The notes: generated from the sequence alone by a model not told the origin. Positions 12,112-24,044 are shown, counted from the stretch's first letter. The stretch is DNA of 64,000 bases from Myrmaecium sp. VS I D KN 1 (GCA_019775845.1 JADQAV010000038.1:186001-250000); one strand, 5' to 3'. Numbers and translations: made by a program.

Positions 12112-13046
12112 ATGGGTGGTGTTCCCGTTCCTCAGACCGAATCCCGGGAGAACGTCCACGGACGCGAGAAGAAGCGGATCAGTCAGTTCAACACGGCCTC
12201 ATCTGCCTGCTCATCCACGCAAGGCACCACTAATGCGTGCTCCGGTCTCAACAGGAACCCAGTCTCTTCCGCCTCCGGACCTCCCTAAGCTCGTCGCGGA
12301 GCAGCATACCCCTATTCCGTCGAGCGACAAGAGCACCAAGCGCATGATCGTCGTCCTCTGCAATGCAACGCTTGAGACGTACAAGGCCTCCTCCGGCCGC
12401 GCCGACAAGGGCCGCGATGACAAGTACAATCTCCTCAACAGCGATGATCACATCGGTGTGATGCGGAAGATGGGCCGTGATATTAGCGAAGCTCGTCCGG
12501 ACATCGTCCATCAGGTAGAGATCCTACCTACCGCAGCCTTTGAGTCTCATTCCTAACGTGCAGGTGTAGTGTCTGTTAACCCTTCTGGACTCGCCGATCA
12601 ACAAGGCCGGAAAGCTCCAGATTTACATTCATACGGCGAAGAACGTCCTGATCGAGGTCAGCCCGACGGTCCGAATCCCGCGTACCTTCAAGCGATTTGC
12701 CGGTCTGATGGTGCAGCTCTTGCACCGCCTGTCCATTCGCTCCACCACCTCGCAGGAGAAGCTCATCCATGTCATCAAGAACCCCATCACCGACCACTTG
12801 CCTCCGAACTGCCGCAAGGTCACTCTGAGTTTCGACGCGCCCGTGGTGAGGGTGAAGGACTACATCGAGGGTTTGGGCAAGGACGAGAGCATCTGCGTTT
12901 TTATCGGCGCGATGGCCAAGGGCAAGGATGACTTCGCCGACCAATTCAAGGATGACGCGATCAGTATCAGCAACTTCAGTCTCAGTGCCAGCGTTGCGTG
13001 CAGCAAGTTCTGTCATGCGGCCGAGGATGTCTGGGACATCATCTAA
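12112..13046 (+). CDS. EMG1: EMG1/NEP1 18S rRNA pseudouridine methyltransferase
   Basis: Nucleolar SPOUT-class enzyme that N1-methylates a pseudouridine in 18S rRNA and is needed to mature the small ribosomal subunit. Exons 12112-12181, 12255-12514 and 12570-13046 give 268 residues. The N-terminal 40 residues are charged and variable; the fold starts at [16 protein letters not shown]. Diagnostic strings are [36 protein letters not shown], the substrate-side [18 protein letters not shown], and the knot region near the end, [14 protein letters not shown] and [14 protein letters not shown]. Intron 1 (73 nt) uses GTCAGT, and intron 2 (55 nt) restores [11 protein letters not shown]. The length is slightly above the yeast protein (252). 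Confidence 0.95.
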
Positions 13047-15551
13047 GCGGCCACGACCCGACAAGGCGGGCTTGTCGGGACACGGAAAGAGACGACCGTA
13101 CTAATGCATCGTCCTCCATCTGTCTCGCCATGTCTGGTACGAAAGACGGATCTATCGCATGGCGTGGACGAGGGATTCTTTCGTTCCTTCGTTGTTTGAA
13201 GGCAGCATGACCAACGGGGACTTTTGCTCACCCACCTACACACGCAACCACCACTCCTACGACCACGTAGCGCCTACCTGCCGACCGGATGAAGGATGAC
13301 CATGTCCTTTTTTTTCCGCACGCGAGGGCATGCCGGGGGCTGCGATCGCAACATCTGCAGCACCCCCGGCCCCGGCTCTTCTCGCAGTTGTGTGTTCTTT
13401 TGAGGGGCACTGTCGAGGGTCTTCTTGTTTTTACAACCAAAACATCCAAGGCTTCAACAACCTCAAGAACAAAATATTTCACATGTTTTCCCTTTTTCAT
13501 AATCTTCCTTAGCTGAGCACTTCAACTTGCTCGGCGCCTTTTTTTTCTGTATCCTTCTTATTCTTTTTTTCTTTTGTTTCCATTTCGTTTTGTCGTTCTT
13601 GCCTTGCTAAAGTTTATCTTACCTGCCAGGGAGATTTTGTGGACCGTTTGATCTCGTCTCGTCGAGGCTGGCTGTTCTTTTCGAAGTCTCGAACCAGTGC
13701 TCAACCAGTCCGGACATGCTAATGAAGATAATTAGGTAGAAAAGATAAAAACAGGTCATTCCACACAACACTCACCTACTCAGAAGGGTTTCTGATCCTT
13801 TCTTTGATTCGATGTAGATAGATATTATGGGGTTCTTTTGGGGTAATCGGGAATCATGAGATGGGCATATTTCAAGTAGTTCTCTCGTCGAGTGAATGAG
13901 AGAAGTCGTATTCTGCATTGGTATTTTGGACATGTCCTCACATTTTCCCACCTTTGCCGCGCCCGAGCATTGACTGTTCATCGACTCCGCGTCCCCATCC
14001 GTCTTCGAACCGCTCGCCCTGTTCCGCCTCCGGCGCCTACCCACCACTCGACCCCCAAATGCCAAATGCACAGACGACGACTCGAACAGCATGCTGCTGT
14101 ACGCACAGACTTTGAGGAGTAGGAACGAGTATGTACTGTATGGATGGTACCTGTGGTGCAGGTGCACGTAGCACCGCCCCTCTCCTCCCCTCTCCTCCCC
14201 TCTCCTCCCCTCTCCTCCCCTCGCCTCGCCTCGCCTCGCCTCCCCACCTCAACCACGCCCCTCTATCGCCATCGCCGTTGCCAACGCGCGACACCTACCT
14301 ACGTGGCAGCACAGCTCAGGGGCAACGGAACGGGACGGGAGGGGGAGGGGGGAGGGGGGAAGAAGAAGCTGTGGGGTTAGGTGGTTGGTGGGGTGGGGGG
14401 TTCGTTGGCTAGTATGGCACCACCACCACCATTACCACCACCCACTACCACCACCACCCGCCCCGCCCCGCCGGGACATCCGACCGTACGTACCGCCCCC
14501 CTCCCCGCCTTCCGGCCGCGCTTAGAGGGGTTGATTGACTGTGAATGACTCGAAACTGACTCGCGGCTTTAGAGGCGAGATTGATGGGTTTTACTTACAA
14601 CTGTAATGTACCGCTGCTGTGAGATTTTCCTCTGTATTTGCTATAGGTACCTAGTAAAGTACCTCAGGTACCATATCCATATGGAGTGCTGGCTGTCAAT
14701 ATCTACGGTAACTAGCTGTATTTGGCCGCATCTAGGCTGTATCTAGCTGGATGGGGGGGGCGCCTTCGCTGGCAAACGGTGGCGATCGAGGAACGGACGG
14801 GACCGGGGGACGGGGATGGATCCTATTGCTTGCCTTGCCCTGCCGTTTTTTCCTCTATGGGATTGTGTCTAGATCCTCATCTCCTCGTTCCTCTCAACTC
14901 TCCACACAGACCGACGAGGAGTGCTTGAAATGCCTGTGTGCCTGTGTGCCTGCTGGCCTTCCTGCCTGGTGGCTAATCGCTGAGTGGGTAGGTGGATAGA
15001 TCGGTGGATGAGTGAGGAAACGAGCGAGTGTGAGTGGGCTGTGGTTGGATGCGGTGAGGAGTGGGAGCGTGGCCCAGTCGGCATCGTGGCCGCTCCTCCA
15101 TGGGCTCGCGTGCTGGTGTGACGACTACTGGTGCTGCTACTGCGGCTGCTGTTGCTGCTATTGTTGCTGCTCGGTACGGAACTTTTTTCTTTTAGGTGCA
15201 TATATACGACTGCGACTCACTATCCTCGAACCGTTCTATTTCTCTCCTTTTCCTCTTCCTACTTCTTCCATTACTTCACCTTCCAACCTTTCTCCTTCCC
15301 TCTCTCCTCTCTTTACCCTCGTTCACTTCAACTTCTCCTTCTCCGTCCGGCCTTCACCTCCTCAGTCAATTACCGCAACCCAACCGTTCATCACTGGCAA
15401 TTGACTGGCCTACAAGGCCTTGTTGAACACCCAGGCCCCGGAGAACGTCCCTCTCCAGCTCTCTTTCTCTCCTTCGTGCTCGAGCCTGAGCACCGCACGT
15501 CTTCCTCCACGTCAATCCCTCCCCTCAACTCATCTTCAACCTCCATCCATC
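13047..15551. other. 2.5-kb intergenic region rich in simple repeats
   Basis: 3' region of EMG1, then a long spacer before the glyoxalase-repeat gene. It carries a pyrimidine minisatellite at 14177-14240, a G-rich stretch at about 14335-14405, CCA-rich runs near 14415-14462 and CTG-like runs near 15128-15172. Many frames here (up to 241 codons at 15131-15856) are low-complexity or read into the next gene, so I do not call them. Confidence 0.5.
14177..14240. repeat. Pyrimidine minisatellite
   Basis: Four perfect copies of a 10-base unit TCTCCTCCCC (14181-14220) run directly into four copies of TCGCC (14221-14240). The strand is almost purely pyrimidine. It lies in non-coding DNA. Confidence 0.9.
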
Positions 15552-18219
15552 ATGCCCGTCTCACACATCGGCCTCACCGTCTCGCATCTGCCGAGCTCGT
15601 GCTCTTTCTTCCTCGCCGCCCTCCAGCCGCTCGGCTACAAATTCATGGGCAAACAAGGGAACCAGATCGGCCTCGGGATCCACGAGGCCGACTTCTTCAT
15701 ATGCGAGGAGACGCCAGGGTAAGCACTCGTCCCCGCTCCTCAATCCGTCGACGCACGTGGCTAATCTCAGCAGCAGCGCGAAAGCCGGTGCCGCGCACAT
15801 CGCCTTCGCGGCGCCTGATAAGGCCGCCGTGCGGAACTTCTACGCCAATGCTCTGAACGCCGGAGGACAGTCGAACGGTGCCCCCGCCGTCCGCAACGAA
15901 AAGACGGGCTACTTCAATGCTGCCGTGCTCGACCTTGACGGCAACAGTATCGAGGTCGTGTACCGCAACGAGCAGGACCGTCAAGACGCCGGCAGCGTCA
16001 TCGAGCACTCCCGCGGGCTCGCGTGGAAGGACGACGCCTCGCAGAGTGTACGTGATGATGGCAGAAGCGCGGTAAGCGCGACGCGTACCTCCCCCACGTC
16101 GAAGGCCATATCACCTCCGTCGGCAGCGGGACGAGAGCGAGCTGCTCCTTCCATGGCTGCACGCAGTCCGGCTCCCAGCATGAGCCGCAGCATCTCTGAC
16201 TCGGTCATTCAGAAGCCGCAAGACAATGGGGATGGTGCCGCGAAGAAGATCATCGGCACCCTCATTGGCGCCGCCGCCGGCGCTGCCGTCGCCTACGCCA
16301 TGAGCAAGACGGAGCACGAGGGCGCGCACGAGGAGATGGCCGCGTGGGCCATTCAACAAGCACAGGGCGCCCTCCAGAGTAGCAGCCGAGCGAACTCGCC
16401 CCCGAAAGCGGCTCATGCCGAGCGGCAATGGATTGACGACGCCCCTTCGGAGCGTCCCCAATCCCAGCGCACCTACTCGGAGACCACCAGCTCCCGCCGC
16501 TCCTCCACCCCTCCGCAGGCCATCGAGGACGCACCCAGCCGGGCCCCGCCCTCGTCTTCCCGAAGGAACTACCACCAACCGACCTATCAGTCCGTTGCAC
16601 CGACGGGGGCACCCGGCTATGATGGCAGCGAGTACTCCGCCACCAAGAGTCAAGCCAGCACCGCCCGTCCCCTCCCTTACTCCAGCAAGAGCCAGGGCAG
16701 CGTCAGCCGAAGCGGCGCGGGCAAGCCGGCCTCCTCCTTTGTCAGCACGTACGTGCCCGATTTCCCGGGCTCGGACGCCGGACGCCGCCGCAGCGAGGGC
16801 TCTGTCGCCTCCTCCCGCCACTCCGACCGGTTCAGGCAAACCACGCTCACCCGCCGGGCCACCAGCCAAGTGGACGGCTCATACGACGACGCGTGGGACC
16901 ACGTGCCCCGGCGTGAGGAGCACATCGATGACGACTACGACGACCTTGACACCATCGCGCCCTCGGACAGCATCTCCCAGATTGGCTCCAGCACCTCGAG
17001 CCGCAGTCGCCGGCACCGCAGCAGCGGCGGCAGCGGCGGTCACCATCACCGGAACAGCCAATCCGGCCACCGCGACCGCTCCCCGGACGGCCGGTCCACG
17101 CACTCGCGCCGCTCGCACCACAGCAAGGCCGCTTCCCGGGCCCCGGGCCATCGGTCCGGCGGTAGCCGCCGGGAAGCCGAGGACGCCGACCCCCGACCCG
17201 GCTCCATCGTCGAGCTGGACGAGGACGCGGAGGGTTCGGAGGAGTGGTACGAGGAGCAGGGCGGCTACGGCGGCGCGAACGCCTATGCCTGGGCCACCCT
17301 CGAGGGTCGCAGCCAGGCCTCCGCCAGCACCGCCCGGCCCGGCGGCAACCGCGAGCGCAAGGACAGCGCGTTGGGCGGCGGTGGCGGGAAGGAGGAGTGG
17401 ATCGACATCTCGTCCCAGCGGCAACCGAGGGGAAGCGGCGGCAGCCAGGTCGACATGCCTATCCGCGGCCTCACCGGCAGCATGGTGAACGGTGAAAGCG
17501 GCGGCAGGGCGAGCCCGGCCGCGGAGCAGGCGTCGTATAGGAGGAGCCCGCCGGCCGGCCGGAAGGAGGAATGGATCGACATTTCGTCCCAGCGACAACC
17601 CAGGGGAAGCAGTGGCAGCCAGGTCGACACGCCCATCCGCGGTATCACCGGCAGCATGGTCAACGGCGAAAGCGGCGGCAGAGCGAGTCCGGCCGCAGAG
17701 CCCGCCTCATACAGGAGCCCGCCCGCCGGTCGGGAGGAGTGGATCGACATCTCGTCCCAGCGGCAACCGAGGGGGGGTAGTGGCAGCCAAGTCGACGTCC
17801 CCATCCGCGGAATCACGGGCAGTATCGTCAACGGCGGCGGCAGCGGCAGCAGCAGCGGCGGCAGCTCGAGTTCTGCCGCGGAGCCGGCTTCGTGTCGGAG
17901 GAGCCCGCCTGCCGGCCGGAAGGAAGAGTGGATCGACATCTCCTCCCAGCGGCAACCGAGGGGCAGCGGTGGCAGCCAGGTTGACGCCCCCATCCGTGGA
18001 ATCACGGGTAGTATGGTGAACGGCGAGACCGGCGGCAGGGGGAGTCCGGCACAATCGGCTGGTCGCAAGGAAGAATGGATCGACATCTCCTCCCAGCGAC
18101 AACCGAGGGGCAGCAGCGGCAGCCAGGTTGACGCCCCCATCCGTGGTATCACGGGTAGCATGGTCAACGGCGAGACTGTTGGCCGGAATGGACGGGGTGT
18201 GGCTGAGTATGCGTATTGA
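15552..18219 (+). CDS. Glyoxalase-fold protein with disordered tail and five repeats
   Basis: Exons 15552-15718 and 15771-18219 give 871 residues. Residues 1 to about 128 resemble a VOC/glyoxalase-bleomycin resistance domain (MPVSHIGLTV at the start, GAAHIAFAAPDKAAVRNFY, YFNAAVLDLDGNSIEVVY). A Ser/Pro-rich region follows. Near residue 218 lies a Gly/Ala-rich hydrophobic stretch (IIGTLIGAAAGAAVAYAM) that could be a glycine zipper or membrane-inserting helix. After a long Ser/Arg/His-rich, acidic region, five repeats of about 48-62 residues run from about residue 598 to 856, each with the core EEWIDISSQRQPRG, GSQVD and PIRGITGSMVNG. The acceptor lies in a CAGCAGC run and may shift by one codon. 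I do not know the function; related fungal proteins are usually annotated only by the VOC domain. Confidence 0.85.
17389..18175 (+). repeat. Five tandem coding repeats
   Basis: Near-identical units inside the glyoxalase-repeat gene, starting at about 17389, 17560, 17730, 17920 and 18067. The core nucleotide blocks are strongly conserved and the linkers vary in length, which suggests recent unequal exchange. The third copy carries an extra Gly/Ser insertion, and the fourth and fifth have shortened linkers. Confidence 0.9.
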
Positions 18220-18898
18220 GCGACATGACATGCTTTTTCTCTCTTTCCTTTCTTTTCCTGTTGTAGAGGGTGGGTTCCGGATGTTACGCATGCATGCTCT
18301 TTTTTGATCAATTTGCCGGCATTTTCCCTTATCTTGTTCTGCTTTTCGTTTTTTCTTTGCCTGCATGTCGTAGGAGGAATAGGATTCGGGTTTGGGTTAA
18401 TTTGGTCGTCTGTTGTCGATTTATGTTTAGGTACGGAAGCTCTTATGCAGTACAAATCTGTGGTCAGAATTAGCAGCAGATCTTATGAACGTCAGGATAT
18501 CGTACCGTGTAGGTATACATACCTTTTTGCTCCACGCTCCTCCGCGTCTCCCAAGGATGTACATATGATGATATAGGACGAGCAAATCCGACAGAAAAAA
18601 AAGAAATAAAAAACGAAAAGAAAAGGACAGAAGTCTCGTTCCCCTCTCTTGCGCTCTAGAGCGCTCTGTCTTCTCGCTCACGCAAGCAGTACAACAATGG
18701 GAAAAAAAAGAACAAGAAAAAGCGGAGTGAAACGCGGAAAAGGAGGAACCATGAACATATCGCTCTTCCCAAACCCCACCTCCCACATAATGCGTTCCCA
18801 GTGCTGAACCCCGATCCTACGACGAGTGAAATCACCACATCCTCCTCCCTCTCCCCCACGCCTCCCCCATCCCGCCCCTCCTCTTCCCCCCAACCCTC
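18220..18898. other. Convergent 3' spacer
   Basis: Region between the ends of the glyoxalase-repeat gene (+) and VPS4 (-). It is T-rich on the left and A-rich near 18594-18625, consistent with 3' untranslated sequence of both genes. No gene is seen. Confidence 0.55.
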
Positions 18899-20573
18899 TC
18901 ATGCCCCCTCACTGCCAAACTCCTTGGTCCACTCGGCGTTGCGGGTGAGGTCCTCGCGGCTGACGGTGGGCCGGCTGCTCCGGATGGCCTTGACGAAGTC
19001 GCGCAGCCGGAGCGGCGGCTCCAGCAGCTGCTCCGACGCCACCTCCGTCCAGCTCATCTCCATCGCGCCCGGCTCGCCCGGCGAGCACGGTGTCAGCTTC
19101 TCGCCTTGGCCGTCGGGGAGGGTGACCTGGGGTGGGGTGTGATCAGTTTTTTGTCTTCCTTTAATGTTTTTCTCTTCTTAGGATAGGCAGGGGAAGGGGT
19201 TTGTTCTTATATGGGCCGGAGGCGAAAGAAGGGAGATAGGAGAAATGATGACTGAGTTCTGGGTACTGGGTGGAACGAACGTACCTTCTTATAATGGGTG
19301 GCGGTCTGGATCAGCCGAACGGGTTGCATGAGGGCGTCCTGGACGGCGATGCTGATGTCGCTGCCGGAGAAGCCCTCGGTCATCTCGCCGAGCTTGCGGA
19401 AGTCGGCCGGGGTCAGCTCGCACGGGGTCGAGCCGACGGCGAGCTCGAACATCTTGACCCGGGCCGGCAGGTCCGGCAGGCTGATGTGGACCCGGCGCTG
19501 GAAGCGGCGTCGGATGGCGGCGTCGAGCTGCCAGGGGATGTTGGTCGCCCCGAGGATGAGCACGCCGCGGGAGTCGTTGCCCACTCCGTCCATCTGCACG
19601 AGCAGCTCCGTCTTGATCCGGCGGGAGGCCTCGGACTCGCCCTCGCCGCGGGGCCCGCAGAGCGCGTCGATCTCGTCGATGAAGATGATGGACGGCTTGT
19701 TCTCGCGGGCCATGGCGAAGAGCTGCTTGACCAGCCGCTCGCTCTCCCCCATCCACTTGGAGACCAGGTCGGAGCTGCTGACGCTGAAGAAGGTGCTGTT
19801 GGCCTCGGTCGCGACCGCTTTGGCGAGGTAGCTTTTACCCGTCCCCGGCGGGCCGTAGAGGAGGATGCCTTTCCACGGCTGCCGCTTGCCGGTGAAGAGG
19901 TGAGGGAATTTGATGGGTAATATGACGGCTTCTTTGAGGGCCTCTTTCGCCGACTCCAGACCGGCGACATCTTCCCATCGGATGTTGGGCTTCTCGGTCA
20001 GGATGGCGCCTTGCAGTGCGCCGCGGAGCTTTTTCGAGTCGGCGTCCTGCTCCTCGTCGTCTCTGGTTTTGCGTCTGGGTTAGGCCTGGCTAAGCAGATG
20101 ACGCCATGATGAGCGAGGCATGGGAAGCGGCCACTCACTTTCCCTTCGACCCCGACCCGGACACCTTCCCATTCGCACCCACCGCGCTTGGTTTCTTCTT
20201 GTCATCTTGCTCCGCCAGATGGGCCTTGAGCTTCTCCGCCCGCTCCATGTACTCCCCCGCCTTTGCCCGGATCATCTCTTTTGACTTCGGGTTCTTCTCC
20301 CCTGGCAGTAAATAGAGCGTGAGTATGCGCCTAGCGTTGGTGGCGACGGCGGACCGGTGGACTCACATTTCAAGGCGAGCATGAAGAGCTCCACTGCGAT
20401 TGGATACGTCAGCAGCCGCCTGTATATTCACTCCGAGCCTCTGTCGCCCCCGCGCAGTCCTTACAGGCCTGATAGTACTGCTGGTATGCCTTCTCATAGT
20501 CCCCCGCAGTGTCCTGCTCAATCGCCTTTTTCACCGTGTCGATCGCCCGACCGAGGAAGTCCGTATTGCTCAT
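18899..20573 (-). CDS. VPS4: VPS4 AAA ATPase, ESCRT disassembly
   Basis: Removes ESCRT-III polymers from membranes in multivesicular body sorting and related fission events. Minus-strand exons 20573-20465, 20393-20367, 20301-20139, 20074-19285 and 19126-18899 give 438 residues, essentially the family length. The MIT domain occupies about residues 1-75 ([38 protein letters not shown]). The AAA core has GPPGTGKS near residue 174, IIFIDEID near 227 and [19 protein letters not shown]. The beta domain follows, and the protein ends in [14 protein letters not shown], the classic VPS4 end. The last intron is 158 nt, longer than the others. Exon 2 is only 27 nt. With the SAP1-type gene at 6.4 kb, this is the second MIT-AAA ATPase in the window. 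Confidence 0.96.
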
Positions 20574-21070
20574 GGCGAATGATGGCGTTCAAGTATGCAG
20601 TGCCGGTGTCCGGACGAGATCGCCAACTCAGAGGTGGCAGGCGTGCTGGATCGGTGTTGGTATAGACAGGTGGGGGGAATCGAAGGTGGTCTCGCAGGTG
20701 CTAGGGACCTGGGCCGGTGGGAGGAGGAGAGGGTCGCGATTCGGACAGTGAATGCGATAGGGCTAGGAGTCCTGCAAATGTCGAGAATTGGGAGAAGCGG
20801 TCGTGATCGGTGAGGTTGCACCGGACGGGTATCGATATACAATCGTAGCGGAAGCCAAAGTGTTGTTGACGGGTTTCCACACTTGGCTCCACGGCCTGAG
20901 GCTCGCTCGTCACTGCATCGGTGCACGGCGCACTGACCATGCCGCACCTCCTCACTGTCCACCGCCTACGGTCCCGCCCCGCCCGCCGACCGGATCGTCC
21001 CAAACCCCCGCGGTCGGTGAGCATTCCCGCTCGAAACCCATTCACGATCTGCAGCAAGCAAAACGACACC
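20574..21070. promoter_or_regulatory. Divergent spacer, VPS4 and PFD6
   Basis: 497 bp separate the start codons of VPS4 (-) and prefoldin subunit 6 (+), so both promoters must lie here. I see no specific element. Confidence 0.55.
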
Positions 21071-21740
21071 ATGGCCGCCGCCGCCGATCTTCAGCGGAAA
21101 ATGCAGACCTTGTCGGAGGAGTACCAGCAGATCCAGACCGGTAGGTTGCGTGCGCATATCAGCCTGTCAGCCAAACTAACACCAACCCCCGCCGCAGAGC
21201 TCCAAACGACCGTTGACGCGCGACAGAAGCTCGAGAGCCAGCAGCAGGAGAACAAGAGCGTGCAGAAGGTTGCTCTTCCTTACACCCCTCCGCCTTCTCG
21301 GAGATATCCCACGCTGACGCCATGAGCCCGAACCAGGAATTCGAGCTCCTCGCCGACGACGCCAACATCTACAAGCTCATCGGACCCGTGCTGCTCAAGC
21401 AGGACAAGACCGAAGCCGAGCTAGCCGTGACGGGCCGACTGGAGTTTATCGAGAAGGAGATGTGAGTGCGGACTTGGACAGGCAGGCCTTCGTCGTCGCC
21501 TCTTCCTCCCCCTTCTCTGTTCCGCGCGAACGTCGAGGAAAGCTAACGAGGGTTGCGACGTCACAGACAACGGATCGAGGACCAGATCAAGGGCATACAG
21601 GAACGGAGTGAGAAGAAGAAGATGGAGGTAGGAGCGGCATAGACGGTCGATCCGCTTTTGAGCGATGCTGATGGATGGTCCAGATTATCACGGTGCAGAC
21701 GGAAGCGCAGCAGCTGCAGTCGGCGGAGCCGGCGTCATGA
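21071..21740 (+). CDS. YKE2: Prefoldin subunit 6
   Basis: Beta-class subunit of the hexameric prefoldin chaperone, which hands nascent actin and tubulin to the CCT chaperonin in the cytosol. Five exons (21071-21140, 21198-21268, 21337-21461, 21567-21627, 21684-21740) give 127 residues, the usual size. It is a coiled-coil protein: DLQRKMQTLSEEYQQIQ, then ARQKLESQQQENKSVQK, the central hairpin EFELLADDANIYKLIGPVLL, and the second helix starting near GRLEFIEKEIQRIEDQI. Four introns split a very short gene, and all joins keep frame. The second intron uses an atypical GTTGCT donor. Confidence 0.93.
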
Positions 21741-22682
21741 GGGGGGCTATCGGGTGCGAGACGTAAGATGGAGGGCAGCAGCTACGTTTACCACGTCGGT
21801 CCATCAGGTTTGGGAAGATCTCATATAGGTGTTCAGTCTGCCACGTTGGGGAGCGTGACGGATTGACTTGCTTGTCGGGAGGATGGTGGGATAGATGCTG
21901 GCAATGCGGCCACATCCCCAGTGGCATCTTGGTATCAGGGCCGTATGCTCGCTCCAGGAAAGGGGCATCAGGCTGGCGGAGCGCCATGAAGTTGTAGTAA
22001 GAGGGTCCCGGAGTGTAGGCAAGATACCCATGAGTTGGACTGTTCGGGAGCTCAAAAAAATCATTGCAACACGCATTCCAGGATTGAAACAGCCAAACAT
22101 TTTGTATAGCCATGTGCGTGTGGTAAAGCAGGGTAGATCTTGCAAAACGACAAAGAATGCGTGTACGGAGAGAATATGCCCTGCAGTCACAGTGAAAAAG
22201 CGGCTTTCCCAGCGGCCGGCATGTCTCTCTCAGCCTTACGGACCAACAAGCCTTCCACGTTCCCGTTAGCGGCGTGCCACCAGTCCAGCCATCCACGCAA
22301 CCACCACAGCATGTCATTCTCCCTCCCTCCGCATTTCCCTCACGTTGTTGTCTTGAATCACTCTATACATTGGAAACTCCCCTAAACCTCCACGCGTCTT
22401 CTGCTTCTTCATCACTCGACTCTTCTGTGCCTGAGATCCGTGACGACGAAACGCAACTCCATCCCCGTGTCAGGCTGAGCAATTGGAGTCTCCCGCCGCC
22501 GCCGCCGCCGCCGTCTCGGGCCTCCTCCGTCCGCATCGTTCGCTACCTATTACTGTATACCTCACTGCCGAGACGCCCACCTCTCCTCACCACCGCCAGA
22601 GCGTCCTGCAGTCGCACCTTCACCCTCGATCGCAGAGGACCCACCGCCGCCGCTGTCGCCGCCGCCGACCGCTACCAATTAC
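21741..22682. other. Intergenic, PFD6 to OXR1
   Basis: 3' region of the prefoldin gene and a long 5' region of the OXR1-like gene. The right part is CT-rich and has a CCG trinucleotide run at about 22494-22513. Open frames there are low-complexity and lack family resemblance. Confidence 0.5.
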
Positions 22683-22889
22683 ATGTCGTCCCTCGCCGGC
22701 TCCCAACACGCGGACGATCACCCTTCCTCCTCCTCCACCTCCGACCACCCTCCTCCCAGCTCCGACAACAACAATAACCACTCCCGAACCTCCACAGCCT
22801 CGACCTCCTCCTCCTCCTGGGTCAGCTTCCCCGTCTCCTACGCCGTCGCCGGGTTGATGCGCCGGCTCTCGAGCGAACCGCACAGCAGT

Positions 22890-22945
<56 letters not shown>

Positions 22946-24044
22946 ATCACACCAACTGTCCTCTTCCACATCAACAAGAACGGGGGGCAACAACAGCAAC
23001 CACAACAGCGCAGCCGACATGCAAGGCGTCTTCGTCCCGCCGCGGCGGCAACAACAAAGCGCCTCGCCCTTCCAGCCGCCCCCGCTCACCCCGCTCACCC
23101 TCGAGGGCTACCGCCCGGGCACGCCCGACTCGGCCCGGATCCTGACCCCGGCCCTGGCCGAGGAGATCCGCCTCCTCGTCCCGCCCCGACTCCAGCTCGT
23201 GGACCGGTGGCGGCTGGCCTACAGCCTCGACCAGGACGGCGTCAGCCTGGCCACCCTGTACCAGAAGTGCGAGGAGCTGCAAGGGAAACGGGCCGGCTAC
23301 GTGCTGGTCGTGAAGGACGGCGGCGGCGGCGTAAGCGCAAACCCCTCCCTCCCTCCCTCCCTCTCCCATCCTCACTCACACCTCCCGCGTCCCAGATCTT
23401 CGGCGCCTACCTCTCCGACCCGCCCCGACCGCAACCCCACTTCTACGGCACGGGCGAGTGCTTCCTCTGGCGCGCCCACCCGCTCGACCCCGCCCTCCCC
23501 CCGCTCCTCCTCTCCGCCTTACCCCCACCCCCGAGCGCCGACACCACCCACGCCGTCCGCACCACCACCATCGGCGGTCGCGGCAAACCACCACCAGCAC
23601 CGTCACCCCACCACGCCTCCGCAGAAAACCCCACATCATCATCACCCACCGCGGCAACATCCACAACCACAACGAATCAAACGAAAAGCGGGACCACCAC
23701 CCCGGACCGCATCCGCTTCAAGGCCTTCCCCTACAGCGGCGTCAACGACTACATGATCTTCTGCGAACCGGGCTTCCTCAGCGTCGGCGGCGGGTGAGTC
23801 CGGACCCCCTCCTCCCCTTTCCCCTTTTCCCTTTTCCCTTTTCCCTTCTCTTTCTTCACGGTGGTGATAATACCTAACGGAAAACCCACCCTTTCACAGA
23901 GACGGTCACTACGGCCTCTGGCTCGACGACACCCTCGACCGGGGCGTCTCGAGCGCGTGCCCGACCTTTGGGAACGAACCCCTCAGCGAGGAGGGCACGA
24001 AGTTTGATGTCATTGGTGTGGAGCTGTGGTACATCGGTTCCTGA
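22683..24044 (+). CDS. OXR1: TLDc-domain oxidation resistance protein
   Basis: OXR1-like protein. In yeast, Oxr1 counters oxidative stress and promotes V-ATPase disassembly. Exons 22683-23330, 23396-23793 and 23900-24044 give 396 residues. The first 150 residues are Ser-rich and contain a run of about 18 Asn. The TLDc domain starts near residue 150 (ILTPALAEEIRLLVPPRL, DGVSLATLYQKCEEL) and continues with GYVLVVKDGGGGIFGAYL, FYGTGECFLW, FKAFPYSGVNDYMIFCEPGF, and the typical end DGHYGLWLDDTLDRGVS with FDVIGVELW. A Pro/Thr-rich insert of about 60 residues interrupts the domain between FLW and FKAFPYSG, as in other fungal OXR1 proteins. Both introns are rich in CCCT or CCCTTTT runs. Confidence 0.93.
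22890..22945 (+). repeat. AAC trinucleotide repeat in coding sequence
   Basis: About 18 uninterrupted AAC units inside OXR1 exon 1, coding for polyasparagine. The number of units is likely to vary between strains. Confidence 0.95.

Noticed and set aside
15131-15856. 241-codon frame with a poly-Leu start before the glyoxalase-repeat gene
   Set aside because: The Leu run comes from CTG-like simple repeats, and the frame runs out of frame into the real exon.
17389-18175. Regularly spaced repeats that could be mistaken for a CRISPR array
   Set aside because: The units are protein-coding, in frame, longer than CRISPR repeats, and the organism is a fungus.
17283-18455. 390-codon minus-strand frame opposite the glyoxalase-repeat gene
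   Set aside because: It is the reverse reading of the tandem repeats; its repeated peptide follows from the plus-strand repeats and it has no family resemblance.
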